Notes under the pieces: generated by a model
What the model saw: the letters and a program-made list of their open reading frames with translations, nothing else
What the model was told of the DNA's origin: nothing
Database searches by the model: none
Assembly (NCBI RefSeq): GCF_043195135.1
Contig: NZ_JBAFWP010000004.1
DNA from: NCEH01 sp043195135
GTDB taxonomy: Bacteria > Pseudomonadota > Alphaproteobacteria > Rhizobiales > Xanthobacteraceae
Strand: one strand, 5' to 3'
DNA: 64,000 bases
Position numbers and translations under genes: made by a program
Shown: positions 42,634-50,815 of the stretch, piece after piece
Layout: every line of letters begins with the position of its first letter
Numbering within the stretch: position 1 is the stretch's first letter

Positions 42634-42682
42634 GGCGAAATGTCCCACGATTGGGTTTGATGGATTGGTGATTTCGGGGGGA

Positions 42683-42705
42683 CATGCCGGACTTCAACCG
42701 GCATG
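42683..42705 (-). promoter_or_regulatory. Perfect hairpin in the flagellin 5' leader
   Basis: CATGCCGG (42683-42690) and CCGGCATG (42698-42705) form a perfect 8-bp stem with a 7-base loop, about 50 bp before the flagellin ATG. If transcription starts further upstream it lies in the 5' untranslated region. In Caulobacter, FlbT binds the flagellin leader to control its stability, so a comparable role is possible here. Confidence 0.5.
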
Positions 42706-42804
42706 GAAGGGCGGCATCATGCCTTTGGGGCCAATCTCATCTTGATTGGCGCTCTGCTCGTTCAAGCAGTCAACCTTCCATGGATCAGACCCTAGACCGG
42801 CAAG

Positions 42805-42821
42805 CTTGCGCGAGGCTTGCA
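42805..42821 (-). promoter_or_regulatory. TTGC-N7-TTGC direct repeat upstream of flagellin
   Basis: CTTGC (42805-42809), GCGAGG, CTTGCA (42816-42821) on the plus strand, about 175 bp before the flagellin ATG. It is 16/17 identical to the element between cheY and cheZ. The first half-site also lies in the palindrome GCAAGCTTGC. No other gene is present in the 42634-42979 gap. Confidence 0.6.
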
Positions 42822-42928
42822 CGGGGCGCCAGCTTGCGGGCCGATTTTGCAGCGCCGGTTTTGGCGTGTGCCGCCAGACCGTTTTGCAGGGCAGATGATC
42901 CCGCGCCACAGCCCGCGCCACAGAACGC

Positions 42929-42951
42929 AAAAACCCGCGCCAGGGCGCGGG
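42929..42951 (-). terminator. Intrinsic terminator after the receiver/winged-helix gene
   Basis: CCCGCGC (42934-42940) and GCGCGGG (42945-42951) form a stem preceded by AAAAA and followed by CTTTT on the plus strand. It lies about 30 bp after the stop at 42980 and separates that operon from flagellin. Confidence 0.85.
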
Positions 42952-42979
42952 CTTTTGGCAAGCGGGCGGCGGTTCGGCT

Positions 42980-43765
42980 TCAGCCGATCTTCAAGCCAAG
43001 CCGCCCCGCCTGGCGCTGGACGAAGGCTTCCATGCGCTCGCGCCCCACATCGGTCAGCGCCACCAGGACGCGGCGGCGATCGCCGGGATCCGGAAGGCGG
43101 TCCAACAGCCCGGCCTCCTTCAAATCCTCGATGCGGCGCAAGGCGGTGGTGGTGGGCACGCCGGAGGCGATGCACAGGCTGGTGACGGAAATCGGCCGCC
43201 CCGTGGCCTCCGCCACCGCGAGATCGAGCAGCATGTCCCAGGCGGGATCGGAGAACAGGCCGGCCTGGAAGATCGCATCCCGGTCTGCGCGCGCGGCGAC
43301 CAGCGCCTTGAGATAGTTCGGCCGCGCCGTGGGCATGACGATCGGCGCCTGGGGCGAAACGCTGGATTCGTCCTCCACCAGGGAGAGCGCGCGCTCGACG
43401 GCGTGCTTCACCTCTTCGGCGGAGAGCGGCTTTTGCAGGAAGTCCACCGCATGCAGGCGCAGCGCGCCGACCGCACGATCCAGCGAGGCATGGCCGGTAA
43501 TGACGATGGCGGCGAGCGGCTTGATGCGCCGACGCACGGCGAGCTTTTGGAGCAGCTCGATACCGTCGATGCGCGGCATGTGCAGGTCGGTGACGATGAC
43601 TTGAAGCTCGTTGTGGCGTGCCACCAGATCCAGCGCCTCCACGGCGGTCTCCGCGGTGCGCGTCGGCATGTCGAGCGCCAGCAGGCCCTCGCTCAGCTCC
43701 GCCAGCACGTCAGGATCGTCATCGACCAGGAGGACCCGAGGTGCCGTTTCGATGTCTTGTTCCAT
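42980..43765 (-). CDS. Response regulator: receiver fused to MarR-like winged helix
   Basis: This 261-residue protein has an N-terminal receiver (VLLVDDDPDVL; phospho-acceptor Asp in VIVTDLHMPRIDG; Thr in VITGHAS; Lys in FLQKPLS). A ~40-residue linker leads to a C-terminal winged-helix domain (SVTSLCIASGVPTTTALRRI, EDLKEAGLLDRLPDPGDRRR and VLVALTDVGRERM) with the wing pattern of MarR-type regulators. It is the last gene of an apparent five-gene signalling operon, 18 bp after the EAL gene. It lies upstream of flagellin, a possible but unproven target. Confidence 0.85.
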   Translation of the reverse strand: MEQDIETAPRVLLVDDDPDVLAELSEGLLALDMPTRTAETAVEALDLVARHNELQVIVTDLHMPRIDGIELLQKLAVRRRIKPLAAIVITGHASLDRAVGALRLHAVDFLQKPLSAEEVKHAVERALSLVEDESSVSPQAPIVMPTARPNYLKALVAARADRDAIFQAGLFSDPAWDMLLDLAVAEATGRPISVTSLCIASGVPTTTALRRIEDLKEAGLLDRLPDPGDRRRVLVALTDVGRERMEAFVQRQAGRLGLKIG

Positions 43766-43783
43766 AATCTTGGCCCCCAGTCT

Positions 43784-44986
43784 TCAGTCGCCCCTTCCCG
43801 CCTCCTGCCCTGCACGCGCACTGAGCATGCGCAACAAATCCGGCAGGGGGCGCTTCGGCGAAATCAAGTAACCTTGAACATAATCGATCGGGAAAGTGCG
43901 TGCGAGGTTAAGATCCTCGGGGAATTCAACCCCTTCCGCAACTACCTTAACGCCGAGCTTCCGACCCAATTCTGCGATCGATGCGAGTATGTTGCGGGCC
44001 TTCGTCCAGGTCCGTGCGTCGCGCACGATCTGAAGATCGATTTTGATTTCCGTCACCGGAAGCGCGGAAAGCTGAAGCAGGCCGCTCTGGCGCCGCCCCA
44101 CATCGTCCAGCGCCAGCCCGAAGCCGGCCATGCGCAGGCGCGCCAGCATCGACATGGCTTCGGCGCAGGAATCGTAGAGCGAATCCTCGGTGAGCTCGAA
44201 AATGACGTCGGCAGGCGTGACATGGGCCGATTCCACGGTCTCGATCAGCTTGCGCAGCGAATCCGGCTGGAGCAGCACCTCCAGGGGCAGGTTGACGCTG
44301 ATCGGGCCCTGCCAGCCCGCCTTCGTCCATGCCGCGCAGCCGCGCGCGGCGACGCCGAGGACATGATGGGTCAGCTGCACCAGCGCCGGCGGGTCGGATG
44401 CGGCCGCGGCGACAATATCGAGGGGGCTGACCGGCCCCACATTCGGCACGACGCCCGCCAACAGCGCTTCCGCGCCGGCGAAGCCGAGCGTCTCCACATC
44501 CACCTTCGGCTGGAAGCTCACCGGCAAGGTGCCTGCGGCAAGGCTTGACTTCAGGGCCGGCAGGATGGCGCCCTGGGCCTGGCGCGGCGCGGCGGGCTTC
44601 ACGGCCCCGCAATCGGGATAGTCCAGGAGCTGCAGCAATTGCTGCGGATCGAAGGGCTTGGCAAGCGCCCCGAGGACGTCGAGCTTTTGCTCGCCCGCCA
44701 CTTGCGCCACCACCCGAAGCACATCCTCGCCGACACCGCTGATGAAAATGAGCCGGGGCGTCTTCGGGAAACCGGCGAGGCGGTTCATGATGTCGATGCC
44801 GTCCATGGCCGGCAGGCCGAGATCGAGCAACACCACATCGAAGGCTGCGAGTTCGGACATATCCAGGCTGCGCGGATCCGTAGCCCAACGCGCGCGATGG
44901 CCCGCGGCTGAAATCAGCTCACACAGGTCCTCACACAAGGGTTCTTCGTCATCCAGAATGAAAACGGATCGGGCCCGCGCTGTCAT
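43784..44986 (-). CDS. Response regulator: receiver fused to EAL (c-di-GMP phosphodiesterase-type) domain
   Basis: Residues 1-125 form a receiver (VFILDDEEPLC; Asp in VVLLDLGLPAMDG; Lys in LAKPFD). Residues ~150-390 form an EAL domain. Metal and substrate residues of active EAL proteins are largely present: E in GAEALLAG, N in SVNLP, E in FELTEDSL, DD in ALDDVG, K in EIKIDL, E in VAEGVE and Q in VQGYL. The DDFG motif is DDVG. It probably hydrolyses c-di-GMP under control of the adjacent kinase, which commonly promotes motility. It is 13 bp after the preceding receiver gene. Confidence 0.92.
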   Translation of the reverse strand: MTARARSVFILDDEEPLCEDLCELISAAGHRARWATDPRSLDMSELAAFDVVLLDLGLPAMDGIDIMNRLAGFPKTPRLIFISGVGEDVLRVVAQVAGEQKLDVLGALAKPFDPQQLLQLLDYPDCGAVKPAAPRQAQGAILPALKSSLAAGTLPVSFQPKVDVETLGFAGAEALLAGVVPNVGPVSPLDIVAAAASDPPALVQLTHHVLGVAARGCAAWTKAGWQGPISVNLPLEVLLQPDSLRKLIETVESAHVTPADVIFELTEDSLYDSCAEAMSMLARLRMAGFGLALDDVGRRQSGLLQLSALPVTEIKIDLQIVRDARTWTKARNILASIAELGRKLGVKVVAEGVEFPEDLNLARTFPIDYVQGYLISPKRPLPDLLRMLSARAGQEAGRGD

Positions 44987-44999
44987 TGCTACCTCGCAG

Positions 45000-45395
45000 C
45001 TACAAGCTGGTAGCGCCCGCAGCTTGCGCGAGGACGGCTTCTATCTGGTCGGCCATCATGATTGGGTCGAGAGGCTTCACATATAGCAGGTCCGCGTCGA
45101 AATCCTGCGCCTCTGCCTCGTTGACAATATGCCCCGTGATGATCACGACGACCTGGGGCTGCAAGTCCTTGGGCAGCAATCGAGCCGCTGTCACCAGCTC
45201 GGCGCCATCGTGCTCGCCGACGCGAAGATCGGTGATCAGGCAGAGAGGATGGTAACCCTCAAGCAGCGCCATGAGCGCGTCGGGCGCGGAATGGCAGGTC
45301 CGCACGGACCATCCTGCCGCGGTGAAGAATTCCCCTATCTCCTCCGCGAGCTCGGGCTCGTCGTCGCAGATCAGCAGAGTGCGGCGCAAGCTCAT
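45000..45395 (-). CDS. Single-domain response regulator
   Basis: This 131-residue receiver has an acidic pair (LLICDDEPEL), a phospho-acceptor Asp in CLITDLRVGEHDG, Thr in IITGHIV and Lys in YVKPLDP. No output domain is present. Its start overlaps the kinase stop by 4 bases, so it is probably phosphorylated by that kinase or acts as a relay or phosphate sink toward the other two receivers in the operon. Confidence 0.92.
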   Translation of the reverse strand: MSLRRTLLICDDEPELAEEIGEFFTAAGWSVRTCHSAPDALMALLEGYHPLCLITDLRVGEHDGAELVTAARLLPKDLQPQVVVIITGHIVNEAEAQDFDADLLYVKPLDPIMMADQIEAVLAQAAGATSL

Positions 45396-47146
45396 TCCGC
45401 CATTTCCGGCGCGGGCACCACGAGCCGAGGCAGATCCACCGTGAAGCGCGCCCCCTCTCCGACATTGGACGCACTGATGGTGCCGCCCATGTCCCGCACG
45501 ACGGTCCGCGACAGGGAAAGGCCGAGGCCGGTCCCCTTGTCCGCGGGCTTCGTGGTGGTGAAGGCTTCGAACAGGTGCGGCAGGATATCCGGCGCGATGC
45601 CGCCGGCATTGTCGTCCACCTCGATGATGACGCGGTCATCCTCCACCCGGCAATGCACGATAACCCGGGGCGGAGGCCCAAGCGGTGCCGCGGGATGGCT
45701 CTCGCAGGCATCGCGCGCATTCACCAGCAGGTTGACGATCAATTGCTCGAACATGGTCTGTTCGCCCACGACCATGACATCCGGCGACACATTGAACCGC
45801 AGCAGCAGATGAATGCCGGCGGCGCGATATTGCTCGGCCACGAATCCAGCGGCCAGCTCCAGCGCGGCCCGTATGGAAAAGCTGGTGGAATGGTCGGTGG
45901 GCATGCGGGCATAGCGGCGCACCTGGTCGGTGATGCGCTTGGCGCGATCCACCTGTCCCTGAATGCGCTCAAGCTTCGCCTGCACCGCAGCGGGACCGGC
46001 GCCCGATTGCACCAGGCGGGCGGCGTTGGCGGCCGCCATCTTGATCACGGCCAGCGGCTGGTTCAGCTCGTGGGCGATGGCCGTGGCCATCTCGCCCAGG
46101 GTCGCGAGCTTTGCGGCCTGCATCACCTGAAGCTCGGCATGGCGGATGCGGCTGGTGTCCGCCACGACCAGCAAGGCCTGCGGCGTGCCGTGCCAGAGCA
46201 CCTCGCACAGACTGCCGCGCAGGGAGACGACATCGCCCTGCCGGCGCGAGAACGTCATGGTGATGCCGCCCCACGCGTTGCCGTTGGTATCGACCGCCAC
46301 CTCGCGGGCCGCCCGCGTCAGGCGTTGCCAATCCGGATCGCTCAGCGGCGCATCCACGACCGCCAGCGCGGCCGGATTGACCAGCCGCACCTCCTCGCTT
46401 GCGGGATCGAATACGATGACGCAGGCCGGCGTCGCCTGGATCACCGCCAGCAGGCTCGCTTCCATGGACTGCAACGCGGCCTGCCCCTCCATGACCTCCG
46501 AAAGGCGCATCTGCACGCGGCGCTCCATCGCCAGCAGAATGAGCACCAGGATGGAGCCGGACGCGAAGAGGAACAGCAGCGGAATGCGCGCCGGATTCGC
46601 ATCGAGCTCAGCCTCGATCTGCGCCGTCGCCTCGTTGTAGGAGACCGACGACAGCAGGACGCGCTGCAAGAGGCGCCCCAGCGGCTGCAATTCGATGTCC
46701 CATTCATGGAACACCTCGGGGCCGCTGACCTCGAACAGATCGGGATGGACGAGGGCATCGATCATGCCGTCGAGCCGCTGCTCGAAAACCTGCAATTCCG
46801 GCTTGTAGTCCGTGAGCCCCGGCAGCAGATCAGCTTCGTCGGATTCGTAGAGAACCGGCAGGCGCGAGCGCAGCAGTTCCAGGCGCAGCTTCAGCGCGTC
46901 GAACTCGCCGGGCCCGGGCGAGACTGCGGCAAGGCGCAGGCGAGATGTCGCCTTGAGAAATTCGAGCTGCGCCTGGTAGACGATCCAGCCTGAATTATGG
47001 ATCTTCTTCGCCAGCATCGCGCGCTGATTGTCGGTTGAATGATAAACCAACACCGTCGCAACGAAAAACACGATCGTCGTCAGCACCATGATGGCTGAAA
47101 CGACATGCATGCTGCGCGTTGTCAGCTTACCGAACGATAAATTCAA
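45392..47146 (-). CDS. Membrane sensor histidine kinase
   Basis: This 584-residue protein starts at TTG 47146 or at an internal ATG 47110; the membrane helix (VVSAIMVLTTIVFFVATVLV) follows either. A ~150-residue periplasmic domain is followed by a second helix (PLLFLFASGSILVLILLAME), a PAS-like region (VIQATPACVIVFDPASEEVR), HisKA (GEMATAIAHELNQPLAVIKM) and HATPase (NLLVNARDACE; VDDNAGGIAPD; GTGLGLSLSRTVVRDMGG). It overlaps the upstream periplasmic-protein gene by 20 bases and the receiver by 4. Confidence 0.93.
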   Translation of the reverse strand: MNLSFGKLTTRSMHVVSAIMVLTTIVFFVATVLVYHSTDNQRAMLAKKIHNSGWIVYQAQLEFLKATSRLRLAAVSPGPGEFDALKLRLELLRSRLPVLYESDEADLLPGLTDYKPELQVFEQRLDGMIDALVHPDLFEVSGPEVFHEWDIELQPLGRLLQRVLLSSVSYNEATAQIEAELDANPARIPLLFLFASGSILVLILLAMERRVQMRLSEVMEGQAALQSMEASLLAVIQATPACVIVFDPASEEVRLVNPAALAVVDAPLSDPDWQRLTRAAREVAVDTNGNAWGGITMTFSRRQGDVVSLRGSLCEVLWHGTPQALLVVADTSRIRHAELQVMQAAKLATLGEMATAIAHELNQPLAVIKMAAANAARLVQSGAGPAAVQAKLERIQGQVDRAKRITDQVRRYARMPTDHSTSFSIRAALELAAGFVAEQYRAAGIHLLLRFNVSPDVMVVGEQTMFEQLIVNLLVNARDACESHPAAPLGPPPRVIVHCRVEDDRVIIEVDDNAGGIAPDILPHLFEAFTTTKPADKGTGLGLSLSRTVVRDMGGTISASNVGEGARFTVDLPRLVVPAPEMAE

Positions 47147-47618
47147 TGGACTTTACCTGCCAAACCATGCGCTCTCGGAAGGTCGCGGAATTGTACCTGG
47201 GCTCCGCGTCGATGGGATAAATGATCCAGAACGGCCCCTTGTCGCGCACCGGCATCTCAAGCTGATTGCGGCGGGTGGCCAGGATCGGGCCGGCATGGGT
47301 CATGTCTTCGGCCGGGATGATCGCCGAATAGTCGTTGAGCGCCTCCACGCGGGCGCCGCGAATATCCGCCGGCACAAGCCGCGCCAAATCCAGGAGGCTC
47401 GGCCCATCGAAGGCCTGGCGGCCAAGCGTCCAGGGTGTGGCGGTATCGATATGGAAACGCGGAAAAGCTTCCAGCTCCGCGAGGGCGACCTGCCGTTCCC
47501 CGACCAGGACACCTCCGGCGGTGCGCCAGGTGAGCGACAGGGTCTGCGCCGCACTGGCGTCGTCCAGGCCGACCAGCGCGCACAGCAGCAGAACGACATG
47601 GACCCAGAATGTCTTCAT
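47127..47618 (-). CDS. Periplasmic molybdopterin-oxidoreductase-fold protein without cofactor cysteine
   Basis: This 163-residue protein (ATG 47618; ATG 47627 is an alternative) has a signal peptide ending near DDASA. The mature part resembles the oxidoreductase molybdopterin-binding domain (sulfite-oxidase family): FDGPSLLDLARLVPADIRGA, LNDYSAIIPAEDM, then KGPFWIIYPIDAEP. Enzymes of that family ligate Mo through a Cys. The only Cys here lies in the signal peptide, so the mature protein cannot bind Mo that way. Its overlap with the kinase gene suggests a ligand-binding accessory protein for sensing. Confidence 0.7.
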   Translation of the reverse strand: MKTFWVHVVLLLCALVGLDDASAAQTLSLTWRTAGGVLVGERQVALAELEAFPRFHIDTATPWTLGRQAFDGPSLLDLARLVPADIRGARVEALNDYSAIIPAEDMTHAGPILATRRNQLEMPVRDKGPFWIIYPIDAEPRYNSATFRERMVWQVKSIEFIVR

Positions 47619-47800
47619 CGATCTCATTCAGGGCAGCTGGGCGAGGCCATTTCCCGTCCGCGGCCGACCCATTCTCCTCATGATGACGATGGGTCCATCT
47701 TCACATAACGACCCGCGATCGGCGCGGCCAATCCCATCCAGTTTGGCGCCTCACCGGGCCCTCCCGATCCAAATCGGATGCAATTTTAGGATGCGCGTGC

Positions 47801-47838
47801 AAAAAAATCCCGGCCGGGGGGTCCGGCCGGGATTTTTC
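47801..47838 (-). terminator. Intrinsic terminator after the DUF1236 gene
   Basis: An 11-bp stem (47807-47817 with 47823-47833) is flanked by seven A on the left and TTTTT on the right. It therefore can work in both directions, but the adjacent gene ending here is on the minus strand. Confidence 0.9.
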
Positions 47839-47894
47839 ACGATGGTCCCATCGCCCGGCGCGCAAAGCGGCGCCGGACCGGGAGGTCAGGAGAG

Positions 47895-48287
47895 TCAGGG
47901 CGTGACGACCTGGATCACCTTGCGGGTGCCGCGATCCACGATCACCCGACGGTCGTTGACGACCGTATAGGCATATTCGTCGTGGTTCGGCACGGAATAG
48001 ACCTGGACGCTGGGGGGAAGCGGCTCACCCACCACCACTTCGCGCTGGTAGGCGATGGACGGGCGGTTCTCACGGATCACGTACGAGCGAACCTCCTGCG
48101 GGGGCTCGGCCGCCGCGCCCATGGTGGCACCCACCGCGCCACCGACGACGGCACCGACGGGGCCGCCCACGACGGCGCCGACAGCGGCACCGCCCACGGC
48201 ACCAGTGGCGGTGGAGGCCTGAGCGAAGACGGCACTCGGGGACGCGATGGCCAGAGCCAGGGCAGCAATATAGATCGGGGACTTCAT
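47895..48287 (-). CDS. DUF1236-type exported protein with glycine-zipper segment
   Basis: ATG 48287 with GAGGAG upstream gives 130 residues: signal peptide (ALALAIASPSAVFA), glycine-zipper repeat (AVGGAAVGAVVGGPVGAVVG) and a C-terminal domain (YAYTVVNDRRVIVDRGTRKV) matching the DUF1236 motif common in Rhizobiales. The function of the family is unknown; the glycine zipper suggests membrane or envelope association. It is a single-gene unit with its own terminator. The 48288-48526 gap shows no gene. Confidence 0.85.
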   Translation of the reverse strand: MKSPIYIAALALAIASPSAVFAQASTATGAVGGAAVGAVVGGPVGAVVGGAVGATMGAAAEPPQEVRSYVIRENRPSIAYQREVVVGEPLPPSVQVYSVPNHDEYAYTVVNDRRVIVDRGTRKVIQVVTP

Positions 48288-48526
48288 ATTGATCTCCTCA
48301 CGACGGTTGGTCGATGGTTCAAACGAAGCCCAAGGCACTTCGTTCCCGTGAGAGGAGAAACGTGAAGAGATGAAATATTCCGACGTGATTCCTAAGTGAC
48401 GCGAATCGGGTTTGTTTTACGGCCTAGCTTCTCAGTTTCAACCCACAGCCGCTCGACCCGCGCCGCAATCGATAAACAGCGAAAGCTTCGCCGTAGACGC
48501 GGATCGAGCGACATTTCTTCTTCACA

Positions 48527-49927
48527 TCACGCAGCCTTGAGCAGATCCCGCTGCTTCAGTTCGGCGAGCGTCAGGTCCAGCACCCGCCACGCGGTGGCCA
48601 CGATCTGGTCCGCCTCGGCATGGCTCAGGGTGAAAGGAGGGGCGAGGATCAGCCCATCCCGTACCGCCCGCATGACCAATCCTTCGGCGAAGGAAAAATC
48701 GCGCGCGATGAGGCCGACCGTGCCTTGCTCGCCCGCGAATTTCGCGCGGCGCGCCTTGTCGGGAGTGAGTTCGAGGGCGCCGATCAGGCCGACCATCCGC
48801 GCCTCGCCCACCAGGGGGTGCGCGGCGAGCTTCAGCCAGCGCTCCTGGAGATAGGGGCCGATATCGTCCTTCACCCGCGCGACCAGATTTTCCTCATGCA
48901 TGATCTTGAGGTTGGCCAGCGCCGCCGCGCAGCCGCCGGGATGGCCGCTATAGGTGAAGCCGTGGTTGAAATCGCCGCCGTGCTCGATGAAGCCCTCCGC
49001 GACCCGATCGCCCACGATCACGCCGCCCAGGGGGAAATAGCCGGAGGTGATGCCCTTGGCGAACGTAATCAGGTCCGGCTCGACGCCCATATATTGGCAG
49101 CCGAACCATTCGCCCGTGCGGCCGAAGCCGCAGATCACCTCGTCGCACACCAGGAGCACGTCGCGCTCGCGGCAGATTTTCTGCACTTCCGGCCAATAGC
49201 TCGCGGGCGGGATGATCACGCCGCCGGCGCCCTGGATCGGCTCGCCGATGAAGGCGGCCACGTTTTCCGGCCCCGCCTCGTCGATGGCGCGCGCCACTTC
49301 GCGGGCGGCGAACAGGCCGAACGCCTCGCGGTCCATGTCGCCGCCCTCGGCCCACCAATAGGGCTGCTGCACATGGATGATGCCGGGAATGGGCAACCCG
49401 CCCTGGGCATGCATGGGCGCCATGCCGCCGAGGCTCGCACCGCCGACGGTGGAGCCGTGGTAGGCATTCTTGCGGGCGATGAAGATATGCTTCTCCGGCT
49501 TGCCCAGCGCGGCCCAATAATGCCGCACCATGCGAATGACCGTATCCACCGCCTCGGACCCGCCCGAGGTGAAAAACACGCGGTTCATCCCCGCGGGGGC
49601 CACGGCCGCGATGGCCGCCGCAAGCTCGGCGGCGGCCGGGTGCGTGGTCTTGAAGAAGGTGTTGTAATAATCGAGCTTGCGCAGCTGATCGGCGATCGCA
49701 TCCACGATCGCATGCCGGCCGTGCCCGACCTGGGAGCACCAGAGGCCCGACATGCCGTCGAGGATCTTATTGCCCTCGGAATCGAAGATGAAATTCCCCT
49801 CCGCGTGGGTGATCACCCGCACCCCTTCCGCATTCAGCGCCTTCGTGTCCGAGAAGGGATGAAGATGGTGCGCGGCGTCCAGATGGCGCCAATGGGCGGT
49901 CGAATTGGAGGGGGGGACAGACGTCAC
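48527..49927 (-). CDS. Class III aminotransferase, likely polyamine:pyruvate (SpuC-type)
   Basis: This 466-residue PLP enzyme has a GTG start with AAGGAG ten bases upstream. Family segments include FTSGGSEAVDTVIRMVRHYW, CDEVICGFGRTGEWFG and the PLP-Lys in ITFAKGITSGYFPLGG. It belongs to the omega-aminotransferases acting on putrescine, beta-alanine or related amines with pyruvate. A PuuC-type aldehyde dehydrogenase lies ~860 bp further on the same strand, so conversion of putrescine to 4-aminobutanal and then 4-aminobutanoate is plausible. The exact substrate is not determined. Confidence 0.85.
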   Translation of the reverse strand: MTSVPPSNSTAHWRHLDAAHHLHPFSDTKALNAEGVRVITHAEGNFIFDSEGNKILDGMSGLWCSQVGHGRHAIVDAIADQLRKLDYYNTFFKTTHPAAAELAAAIAAVAPAGMNRVFFTSGGSEAVDTVIRMVRHYWAALGKPEKHIFIARKNAYHGSTVGGASLGGMAPMHAQGGLPIPGIIHVQQPYWWAEGGDMDREAFGLFAAREVARAIDEAGPENVAAFIGEPIQGAGGVIIPPASYWPEVQKICRERDVLLVCDEVICGFGRTGEWFGCQYMGVEPDLITFAKGITSGYFPLGGVIVGDRVAEGFIEHGGDFNHGFTYSGHPGGCAAALANLKIMHEENLVARVKDDIGPYLQERWLKLAAHPLVGEARMVGLIGALELTPDKARRAKFAGEQGTVGLIARDFSFAEGLVMRAVRDGLILAPPFTLSHAEADQIVATAWRVLDLTLAELKQRDLLKAA

Positions 49928-50137
49928 GATTGCGATGCTCCTTCAGAACCGAAAGGACCGATTTTCCTTACGGCCGCCCCCGGCTTTTAACAAGCGCGCC
50001 TTTACGACCCGTCAGGCGGGAGGCGAAAGGCGGGAGGCGGCCGAAGGTCCGGGGCTGGAGACAATCCGCCCACCGCGCTTCCCAACCTGCTAGAACACGC
50101 CCCAGACCGCCAAAGCGCGCGCACCGGAGACGACCCT

Positions 50138-50815
50138 ATGGATTTGGATTTCTGGCGCTCCAAATGGGAAAACAACCAGATCGCCTTTCACGAAGGCACC
50201 CCCAATGCGCTCCTGGTGAAGCACCTCGCCCAGCTCGATCTCAACCCCGGCGCCCGCATCTTCGTGCCCTTGTGCGGCAAGACGAAAGATATCTTCTGGC
50301 TGCTTTCGCAAGGCTTTGAAGTCGTGGGCGCCGAGGTGAGCCCGCTGGCGGTCGAACATTTGTTCGCCGACCTCGACCTCTCGCCCGAGATGTCCGATCT
50401 CGGTCCGCTCAGGAAGTGCAGCGCCCCTGGCATCGACATCTTCATCGGCGACATTTTCGAGGTGACCCGCGAGAGGCTCGGCCCCGTGGATGCGGTCTAT
50501 GACAGGGCGGCGCTCGTGGCGCTACCGGAGCCCTTGCGGGCGCGTTATGCCGCCCATCTCGTGGAGATCAGCGCGGCTGCGCCGCAGCTCCTGATCTGCT
50601 TCGATTATGACCAATCCCTGATCGCCGGCCCGCCGTTCGCGGTGAGCCCGGCGCACGCCCGGATGCTTTACGGGGCCACCCATGATCTCCGCGCGCTGGA
50701 CAGCGTCGAGGTCCCCGGCGGCCTGAAGGGCGCGTGCGAGGCCTGGGAACGGGTGCTCCTGCTCCGCCGCCGCAGCGGGGAAGCGGCGCCTACAGGCGCG
50801 TCCACACCGTCTTGA
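50138..50815 (+). CDS. Thiopurine S-methyltransferase family protein
   Basis: This 225-residue protein has the TPMT start (FWRSKWENNQIAFHEGTPN), SAM-binding motif (RIFVPLCGKTKDIFWLLSQG) and the segment VDAVYDRAALVALPEPLRAR. Bacterial members methylate thiopurines and some selenium or tellurium compounds; the native substrate is usually unknown. It is divergent from the aminotransferase, and its last 26 bases overlap the end of the convergent aldehyde dehydrogenase. Confidence 0.92.
   Translation: MDLDFWRSKWENNQIAFHEGTPNALLVKHLAQLDLNPGARIFVPLCGKTKDIFWLLSQGFEVVGAEVSPLAVEHLFADLDLSPEMSDLGPLRKCSAPGIDIFIGDIFEVTRERLGPVDAVYDRAALVALPEPLRARYAAHLVEISAAAPQLLICFDYDQSLIAGPPFAVSPAHARMLYGATHDLRALDSVEVPGGLKGACEAWERVLLLRRRSGEAAPTGASTPS

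Noticed and set aside
47127..47618. Active periplasmic molybdoenzyme subunit
   Set aside because: The mature protein has no cysteine to ligate molybdenum, and no partner heme or membrane subunit gene is adjacent.
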